From the NCBI RefSeq assembly GCF_023101765.2, contig NC_064224.1, positions 4,036,103 through 4,100,102 on the forward strand: a stretch of DNA of 64,000 nucleotides, in the 5' to 3' direction. Each line of letters begins with the position of its first letter. Position 1 is the stretch's first letter. Shown one piece after another: positions 58,470 to 64,000 of the stretch. Both the position numbers and the translations under genes were made by a program. This DNA is from Spodoptera frugiperda (lineage: Eukaryota > Arthropoda > Insecta > Lepidoptera > Noctuidae). The notes beneath the pieces were generated by a model. It was not told the origin of the DNA. It ran no database searches and was given only the letters and a program-made list of their open reading frames with translations.

Positions 58470-58830
58470 CGGAATTTGTTGACTTTTTTGTGGCTACTAA
58501 TGGATATTGTGATAGTTTATCCAGCGCACTATCGAACTTCTGTGGGGCAATGGTTGGATACCTTGGTGCCCAGGCGTTATATTGGCATGAGGGTCCAACT
58601 ACATGGCAAGCGCGGTGTCCAGAATCTAACGCTGGTTGATTTTTACATGAAGTCCCTTGTTTATGCAGAGGGAATTGGCCGAGCATCGAAATTCTTCTCA
58701 AAAACATAGTGACGAAATAAGACGCATATTCAGCCCAAGAGTGAACGTCATAGAGATAAGGAAGTGTGTTTGGACATGTATTCGTCGTAGGGAAGATCAT
58801 TTTGAACAAAATTTTGCAAAATAAGATGTT
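58470..58830 (+). pseudogene. Tc1/mariner-type transposase C-terminus, right (inverted) copy
   Basis: Plus strand: AHYRTSVGQWLDTLVPRRYI, VQNLTLVDFYMKSLVYAEGI, then DEIRRIFSPRVNVIEIRKCV and RREDHFEQNF. It is the same protein segment as 57930-58200 but reads the other way, so it belongs to the inverted arm. The 173-codon open frame on the opposite strand (58288-58809) is mostly its antisense and is not a gene. Confidence 0.7.
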
Positions 58831-59332
58831 TTTGAAATTGCGCTTTTCTCTTTACACTCTACTTATCATCAATTAATTCATTTGTTTTTGGGAATTTTGT
58901 AAATAATTTTACGTTCCTGGGTAGCTAATAAACCAAGGAAGTTTTTCTAATGGTTTATACGCTTAGTGTCATATATTTTTTCGAAATAAATCCAGTTATC
59001 TAATGACCAAATTAGTGAAACAAAACAAAATTTCATAGGAAATTACTTGCTATTTTAAAACGAATGATATTTCTGCCATTATTAGTATTTATAAATGATA
59101 ACTGATGTATTGGCAACTGATTAAAACTAAAATAACTAAAATCCAACCAGTACTTTTTTATTTATTGATGTTTTTGTAATCAATTCGGGATTTTTTACCA
59201 AAACCAAAAATGTTGAATATCTCAGAAACTAGCCACTTTCCGCCCAAGGACCTCAGGGCTAATTTTGTAGGAAATTAGTTGTATTATCACCTCCCGAGAG
59301 GAATACGTCGAATTCAAAGTCACCCTGTATAT

Positions 59333-59428
59333 CAAGCTATACATAACCAGTTTACCATGGTCTTGCTTTGTATAATCTTTCTACACTTCAGACGGTCAGC
59401 TTACACTGGCTATGCGTAGAAAAAATTC
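59333..59428. mobile_element. MITE family F, copy 4, next to the fold-back element
   Basis: CAAGCTATACATAACCAGTT ... TACACTGGCTATGCGTAG begins 4 bases past the TA flank of the fold-back element. Confidence 0.6.
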
Positions 59429-59587
59429 AAAACTGGGTCTACATAGCGTCAACATTGCGTCAATTACTTCGCATACAAAACTGCTGGCTATCACCTTTTG
59501 TAGGTTGCATGCCTTCATCAAATGAAGCGCTGTGGACACTTGGATAGTAGGGCTAAGTGGAATATTTTTAAGATATTATCTTTAATA

Positions 59588-59777
59588 TCTTCTATATTGT
59601 ATAAAAATAAGTCGGGTTTTCCTTCCTGACGTTATAACTCCAGAACGAACGAACTGATTTTCATTTGTTGGAAAGGTCGCGGGTTCAGTGAGGTTTATAG
59701 CAAAAAAAAAAAATTAGAAAAAAAATCAAGAGAAAAGCCCATCTGGTTGCGAAACGGAGTTCGCCGGGGTTTGCTAG
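59588..59777 (+). mobile_element. Short non-autonomous Helitron-like element (190 bp)
   Basis: Starts ATA|TCTTCTATATTGTATAAA and ends GCCGGGGTTTG-CTAG|T, with A before and T after. The core reads GTCGGGTTTTCCTTCCTGAC and ACTCCAGAACGAACGAACTG, a frequent lepidopteran Helitron core. No coding capacity. It sits just past the transporter 3' UTR. Confidence 0.7.
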
Positions 59778-60083
59778 TCTGTAATAAAAATCTTGTAGCT
59801 GACATAAAGTTACGTTTATTACAATAATAAAAATAAATACATACACTAAAGCTAATTATTTTAATGAACACTAAAACATCTCAATAGCCCCTAGGTATAA
59901 AAATAATTTACATTTTCTCTTTAATTTATAACGTTTGTCTGACGAAATATTACATACAATTTATTAGAGTAAAAACCTAATTTACATTGGACAATCATTA
60001 TAAAAAATTGAGCAACTGAACTTATAAATAAATCTATGGATTTGGACGATCTAATAAAAAATCCAAATCCTAACAGTCTTGAT
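59778..60083 (-). promoter_or_regulatory. Transporter 3' UTR with two candidate polyadenylation signals
   Basis: On the minus strand, AATAAA occurs at 59965-59960 (about 120 bases after the stop codon) and at 59820-59815. The sequence is AT-rich and free of recognised repeats until a small Helitron-like element begins at 59777. Which signal is used cannot be told from sequence. Confidence 0.45.
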
Positions 60084-61018
60084 CTAAGCTTCTGATACGC
60101 TCTCTACCTCAATCACATGTCTGTGCTTTCTCTTTTTATGAATCCCTTCAAACTCATTCTGAATCTCTTCTAGCGTCCTGCCTTTCGTCTCTGGCACAAA
60201 AAAGAAGACAAACGCAATCCCTACGATGCAAACTATACAGAAGGCCCACAAAGTCCATCCATGTTTCACCATATCTACCAAATTCTGGTAAAATTTCGTG
60301 ACACAGAACGCCAAGAACCAATGGAATCCAGCCGTCAAAGCTGTTGCTCTTCGTGTCATGTGAGGTGGGAAAATTTCTCGAAGCATCAACCATGGGATCG
60401 GTCCAACACCAGACGCATAGAAACTTACAAAAAGACATAGAGTGAATAAAGGAACCCATGTACTACTTGGAGAGAAGTTTGATGCTTTTAAGTGGTAGTA
60501 GATTCCTAAACAAGCTAAATTCACAGCCATCGCAGCAAAGGAAATCATCAAAAGTATTCGCCTTCTAACCACTTTTAGAAGCATAGTAGAAAAGTATGTG
60601 GATGAAACAAAACAGAAACCCAAAATAATAGCCGCACTTGGAGGATTGAGAGATATAGCGAATGTTTCAAAGATATTCTTAGCGTAGAAAAGGACAGGGA
60701 ATATACCACTCATTTGTTGGAAGACCATAAGAAAGAAAGAGACAACGAGAGCTTTTACTGTGGATCTGGTACCAAAGAGTTCTTTGAAAGTGACTTTGAT
60801 CTTGGCAGAGTTTCTAAGGCGTTCTTTCAAAGCTTTCATTTCTGAGTCAATATCATTGTCGATGCCTCTGAAGTAGCGTAGAGCTGCCTTTGCTTCGTGG
60901 AATTTTCCTTGTGACATCAGGTAGGCTGGTGATTCAGGTAGAAAGATGAAGGCAACGAAGAAGGCTGTTGGTACACTAGCGCAGAGTACTGTCAACCATG
61001 ATGTGTTCTCCACCAAAC
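60084..61018 (-). CDS. Transporter terminal exon, TM6-TM12 and C-terminus (935 bp)
   Basis: Acceptor TTATTTTTCAG|GTTTGG. The open frame extends upstream to 61076 but those codons are intron. The exon encodes LVENTSWLTV through PETKGRTLEEIQNEFEG and stops at 60084-60086. It contains PESP, QQMSGI and GPIPW. Nothing interrupts the frame, so this exon looks functional. Confidence 0.95.
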
Positions 61019-62392
61019 CTGAAAAATAAAAGTAATTTGTTAGGTTAGTGTCGATGTGTGAATAGTAATTGAGCAAACAATATATTTTAGTGTAATATTT
61101 TCTAGAGAATATGAATTAAAATTTATATAAGTAATTTTGCTTACCAATAATATATCCAAACAGAACGCCGCAGCTGAAGTGCACGTGGTAGAAGTTGGCA
61201 AGTGTCGGCAGTATGTGCTTCTCGGCTATATCTTCAACGTATGGTGGTATACCCACACTGAAGGCTCCCAGCGCCATTCCACCAACAAAGCGCCCGACGT
61301 ACAGACCGTACACGTTTGGACTGGAAACACAAAAGGTAGGATAACAATTAAGCTGTATAGTTCATTTTTCCATAATAATTTAGATGCAATAGGAATGATG
61401 ACAGGGTATGAAAATTAAAAAATCTATTTAGTTCGTCAGTAAGGTAACAAAGAAATATTAGAAATGTCATTTTTACGTATAAACCGTACCTAGAACTTAC
61501 GTTACGCGATTTTTCAAATCGACATGTCTTTGAAAGTATTGTAACCATATTTATCACTCTACTTTTTAATAAGTCTTTGAAATTGTTTTGTGTGCAGTCC
61601 ATAGACGCCATAATTATTTATGTAGCTAAGATCATTCACCAACCTTGAGGCGACGAGTATCCAGGACACCACTAATGGAAGAGCCAGGTAAAGCAGAGTC
61701 TTCTTCCTCCCGAAGTACTCCGAGATGAGACCAGCTGGTCCTGCACCCCATAGTGCTCCAAGACACAGTAGAGATGCGACCCAAGATGCTTCTGATGGAG
61801 TCAGCTGGAATCCAAAATTTATGCGTCGATTACAAAAAATATTAAAAAGTGGTTGAGATTTTATAGTAATCACTTAAAGCAATAAAATTAATTTGTCGAA
61901 GATGGAGTTTTGAGTCTGATTCTCGAATTAGTAAAAGTATTATTGGGTCTTCAATTTTGAATTTCTCATTAACAAGGAGTTAAAAATTGCTGCTGCGTAT
62001 CTTCCTTGCACAACCGCTTTGCGGCGGCGCACCTACATAGCACATCTTACTTGCACAGCTACGTAGCTTGGTATCGGTGGTAACGGTCAAATAGTTTCTC
62101 AGCTTAAGTATTACATCTTCGTAGCATGGCTACATAGCTAATCTCTGGGGAAAAAGCACCCATACATATATCTATCTTTAGAGAAATATTGAATCCTTGT
62201 TCTCAATTTAGAATGAACAAAGTCAAAACTAAATTAACGCTACCTTCATCCACAATAAAAGTCACAACAAGAAAATATAAACCAGAACCCTTAAGAATAG
62301 GGTTAACTCACCGAAAGTTTAGTATGTGGAGGCGGCAGTAAGGTCGGTGTTGTGTTCTCTATGGCAATTATATCCCGGGTCGGCGACGGTGG
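60084..62392 (-). CDS. Facilitated trehalose/sugar transporter, Tret1-like (four 3' exons; N-terminus outside window)
   Basis: Major facilitator superfamily sugar porter, expected in the plasma membrane and moving trehalose or hexose down its gradient. Exons, minus strand: 62392-62312, 61804-61644, 61320-61145, 61018-60084. All introns are GT-AG and phases join without a frameshift, giving 450 residues plus stop. Family motifs in order: GRKK in the TM2-TM3 loop (about 59-62), PESP (167-170), QQMSGI in TM7 (240-245), GPIPW in TM10 (345-349) with E354, and the C-terminal PETKG signature (415-419). The tail is basic then acidic (KKRKHRH...EVESVSEA). Relatives are about 480-530 residues, so roughly 40 N-terminal residues including TM1 are missing; no matching exon was found up to 64000. 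PESPAYL replaces the usual PESPRYL. Substrate cannot be read from sequence; a general hexose carrier is possible. The family call is firm. Confidence 0.93.
61145..61320 (-). CDS. Transporter exon with TM4-TM5 (176 bp)
   Basis: Acceptor GTGTTTCCAG and donor ATTATTG|GTAAGC. It encodes PNVYGLYVGRFVGG, then GIPPYVEDIAE and GVLFGYIIG. The YVGRF and PxYxxEIAE-like motifs are typical of the sugar porter TM4 and its following loop. One leftover base (G) completes a glycine codon with the next exon. Confidence 0.92.
61385..61560 (+). repeat. Repeat family H copy inside a transporter intron
   Basis: GGAATGATGACAGGGTATGA, GTTCGTCAGTAAGGTAACAA and TTACGCGATTTTTCAAATCG; it fills about half of the 323-bp intron 61643-61321. 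Confidence 0.65.
61644..61804 (-). CDS. Transporter exon with TM2-TM3 and GRKK motif (161 bp)
   Basis: Acceptor GGATTCCAG|CTGACT and donor TCAAG|GTTGGT. It encodes LTPSEASWVASLL through FGRKKTLLYL and ends at ILVAS with two bases left over. These join to T|CCAAAC of the next exon to give S-S-P-N-V-Y. The open frame continues past the donor but diverges there from the family, which is why the donor was placed here. Confidence 0.9.
61985..62163. mobile_element. Harbinger-type MITE fragment in a transporter intron
   Basis: CTGCGTATCTTCCTTGCACA, GCACAGCTACGTAGCTTGGT and a GGGGAAAAAGCACCC end. It lies in the intron between exons at 61804 and 62312. Confidence 0.6.
62312..62392 (-). CDS. Transporter exon, first one visible (81 bp)
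   Basis: Acceptor TTGTTCCAG and donor TTTCG|GTGAGT bound 27 codons in phase 0, encoding PPSPTRDIIAIENTTPTLL and a short TKLS end. This is the extracellular TM1-TM2 loop region, the variable part of Tret1-like proteins. It is the least certain exon because the loop has no fixed motif, but its reading frame joins exactly to the LTPSEASW start of the next exon. Confidence 0.75.
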
Positions 62393-62495
62393 CTGGAACA
62401 AACGTGTATTTATTGACTACATTTATCTTGGAACTAATAACTGAAGAAATATTGGTATTGTTGATATTGAGTTAATAATAATTGATCGATTAGGT

Positions 62496-62677
62496 CTCTA
62501 TATCTCCGTCTAGGGCGCCCTCTACCGACGGCCCCATTGATATCCGCCGTGTAGATTTCTTTCGTAAATCTGCTTTTATCCATCCTTTCTACATGTCTCT
62601 GTCTAATTGGCGTTCCATTGTCACTGCCTACTCCCATGGGAGACAGGCGTGAGGTTATATATGTATGTATGTATTTA
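62496..62677. mobile_element. LINE 3' end inserted with 5' inversion (twin priming)
   Basis: 62608-62677 is the plus-strand tail of the RTE-like family (ATTGGCGTTCCATTGTCACT, then GGGAGACAGGCGTGAG and an ATGT tail). 62496-62605 is an upstream coding segment in the opposite orientation (RHVERMDKSRFTKEIYTA and GAVGRGRPRRR on the minus strand). Both are bracketed by a perfect 13-bp direct repeat, TGATCGATTAGGT, at 62483-62495 and 62678-62690. Confidence 0.85.
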
Positions 62678-62714
62678 TGATCGATTAGGTAAGGTTCGTT
62701 TGGATGTTATATCA

Positions 62715-62762
62715 CATAGGTGTGCAACTCTGCCTACCCCTTCATAAGTAAAAGGTGAATGA
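62715..62762 (+). repeat. SINE family A tail fragment
   Basis: GTGTGCAACTCTGCCTACCC followed by a GG/AAA tail matches only the 3' 50 bases of the family. Confidence 0.5.
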
Positions 62763-63017
62763 TGTTACATTTTAGGTAATACAACGCCATAGTTAGAACG
62801 GTCGTTTGTAACTTATAATTAATTTATGAAAACCAACAAGCGACAAATTAAAACCATTCATTCATTTCGTACCGAAACAACAGACCAAAACTATATTTCA
62901 TAAAATGTGGTTGCAAACACAGGTGCAAGTTAAATAAATAGCCTAAGTACATATTCACTAATTAAAACAGAGACAGTATGCACAGTGTAATTGCACATAT
63001 GTATGTAAATGAAAATC

Positions 63018-63235
63018 TAGGAGAACCTTGCTTTGGCACGAATGGGTCGGCTTGACCGAAGTGATACCACGGCTTCACAAAAACCCAGCGTGAAACAACG
63101 CTGCGTTGTGTTTCGTTGTATAAGTGAGGTTGCCGGAGGCCCAATTACCCAATCTCCTTTATCACTAAATCCTCAACAATCCTCAAATTCCTAACCCTAA
63201 AATGCCGGCAACACACTAGTAACATTTTTAAGAAC
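63018..63235 (-). repeat. Family C copy, inverted, lacking the 5' end
   Basis: GAGAACCTTGCTTTGGCACG, GATACCACGGCTTCACAAAA and CCTAACCCTAAAATGCCGGC. It lies upstream of the visible transporter exons. Confidence 0.75.
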
Positions 63236-63551
63236 ATATAAACCCATCGAGTATCTTACGCGTCACCGTCGGCGCAGAAGACATTTGCCACGGCCAGACG
63301 TCTGGTTAAAATGCAATAAAAAATCTATTGCAAATCAATTCAATAATTCTCCTCTCTAGTACAAAATAACTTTAACTTAGACTCTCCTTTATTCCCAAAA
63401 GATTATCCAAAGATAAATTCCCAGTTCCGTACCAAAATTACAGTAGCAGTTACAGCAAGGAAGATCACTACCATATATTTAGAAGTTCCTTCGCTTCCAA
63501 AGTTCAGTATTCACGCTACAGTACTGTCAACAGAACTAAAGTTTGGAAACA

Positions 63552-63660
63552 CGGCTTCACATCGAACTATACAGAACCAGTTTATCATGATCTGACTTTG
63601 TATAATCTTTCTACACATTCGAGGGTCAGTTTATAGTGGTTTTGTGTATGTATGTAGATA
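63552..63660. mobile_element. MITE family F, copy 5
   Basis: GGCTTCACATCGAACTATAC ... TCAGTTTATAGTGGTTTTGT. Confidence 0.65.
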
Positions 63661-63751
63661 GTCTCGAAGCTAGTTGATTACTGAGAAGTTGCTTAGATGT
63701 TTCATTTCTTGTCTAGACATGTAATCAAGGTTTGAAATTTAAAGGTTATAA

Positions 63752-63898
63752 TATGTATTCGGAGCTGCGGACTACCTAGCGGGTTACCGGGTCTCCGGCT
63801 CGAAAAGCAGGAGTAGGAACGGGATGGTTTTTTGTCAGTAAGAGTCTGACACTCCTTCTCGCCTCGCCCAAGGCGGGAGAAGTTATTAGAATATGTCA
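63752..63898 (+). mobile_element. Family D retroposon
   Basis: GGAGCTGCGGACTACCTAGC through CTTCTCGCCTCGCCCAAGGC; tail eroded. Confidence 0.75.
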
Positions 63899-64000
63899 AA
63901 TATGTTATGTAGACATTTATTTTATACTGATGATGTTACGAAGCGAATCATTGAAAATGGAATAAAAGTAAAAAGGGACGTTTAGATTTAGACTTTGACT

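Larger units (their letters stand above)
57409..59327. mobile_element. Fold-back Tc1/mariner-type element, 1.9 kb, arms >700 bp
   Basis: Both ends are CAGGGTGACTTTGAATTCGA in inverted orientation, flanked by TA at 57407-57408 and 59328-59329, the Tc1/mariner target. The left arm (57409 to about 58150) and right arm (about 58590 to 59327) are inverted copies, nearly identical over the outer 550 bp and less so inside. Each arm carries the C-terminal part of a DDE transposase reading outward. Confidence 0.88.
62693..64000. other. Upstream or intronic sequence of the transporter, repeats only
   Basis: Holds the SINE A tail, family C, MITE F and family D copies. I searched the minus strand for a TM1-encoding exon (AGTxLGW-type motif) and saw none. 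Confidence 0.5.

Noticed and set aside
58288..58809. 173-codon open frame on the minus strand
   Set aside because: Its first two thirds are antisense of the right-arm transposase copy; only the last 50 codons are true transposase sense. Not a gene as a unit.
61019..61076. Upstream extension of the last transporter exon (open to 61076)
   Set aside because: The acceptor TTATTTTTCAG lies at 61019 and the extension does not match the family; joining at 61018 restores YIIG-LVEN.

Overview
This is a 64 kb stretch of AT-rich, repeat-packed eukaryotic nuclear DNA. The content points to a moth: a spliced sugar transporter of the insect trehalose-transporter type with short introns, tRNA-derived SINEs of lepidopteran style, Helitrons with the 'TATAAATGCGAAAGT' 5' end common in Lepidoptera, and a very abundant A-tailed retroposon that I associate from memory with noctuid moths. 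The noctuid assignment is inference; no species marker is present. Bacterial-style features (operons, ribosome binding sites, CRISPR) do not apply.

Layout. 1-28 kb is intergenic or deep intronic sequence with no convincing protein gene. It is filled with SINEs (families A, B and C), the A-tailed retroposon (family D), MITEs and old repeats. 28.2-31.4 kb holds a 5'-truncated non-LTR retrotransposon (minus strand) whose endonuclease/reverse transcriptase frame is still open over about 960 codons. 31-46 kb is again repeat-rich and gene-poor. 46.3-49.1 kb is a degraded Helitron (minus) with A|TC...CTAG|T termini and the N-terminal part of a Rep/helicase protein. 50-53.95 kb is an apparently full-length RTE-like LINE (minus) with a 1084-codon endonuclease/RT/zinc-finger frame, flanked by a 7-bp target duplication that splits an older LINE tail. 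54-57 kb is repeats only. 57.4-59.3 kb is a fold-back Tc1/mariner-type element whose two arms are inverted copies of the transposase 3' half. 60.08-62.39 kb carries the one well-supported host gene, four 3' exons (minus) of a facilitated trehalose/sugar transporter (Tret1-like). Its N-terminal exon is not in the window. 62.4-64 kb is intronic or upstream sequence with SINE, MITE and LINE fragments.

How it fits together: the transporter would move trehalose or another sugar across the plasma membrane. Everything else recognisable is mobile DNA, and several elements are nested: LINE in LINE tail, Helitron in Helitron, and LINE, MITE or SINE fragments in transporter introns or its upstream sequence. 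I found no coherent new multi-gene system. The most unusual items are the fold-back transposase element, a dispersed repeat with a hammerhead-ribozyme-like core, and the nested LINE/Helitron insertions. Repeat boundaries are approximate unless a target duplication is given.
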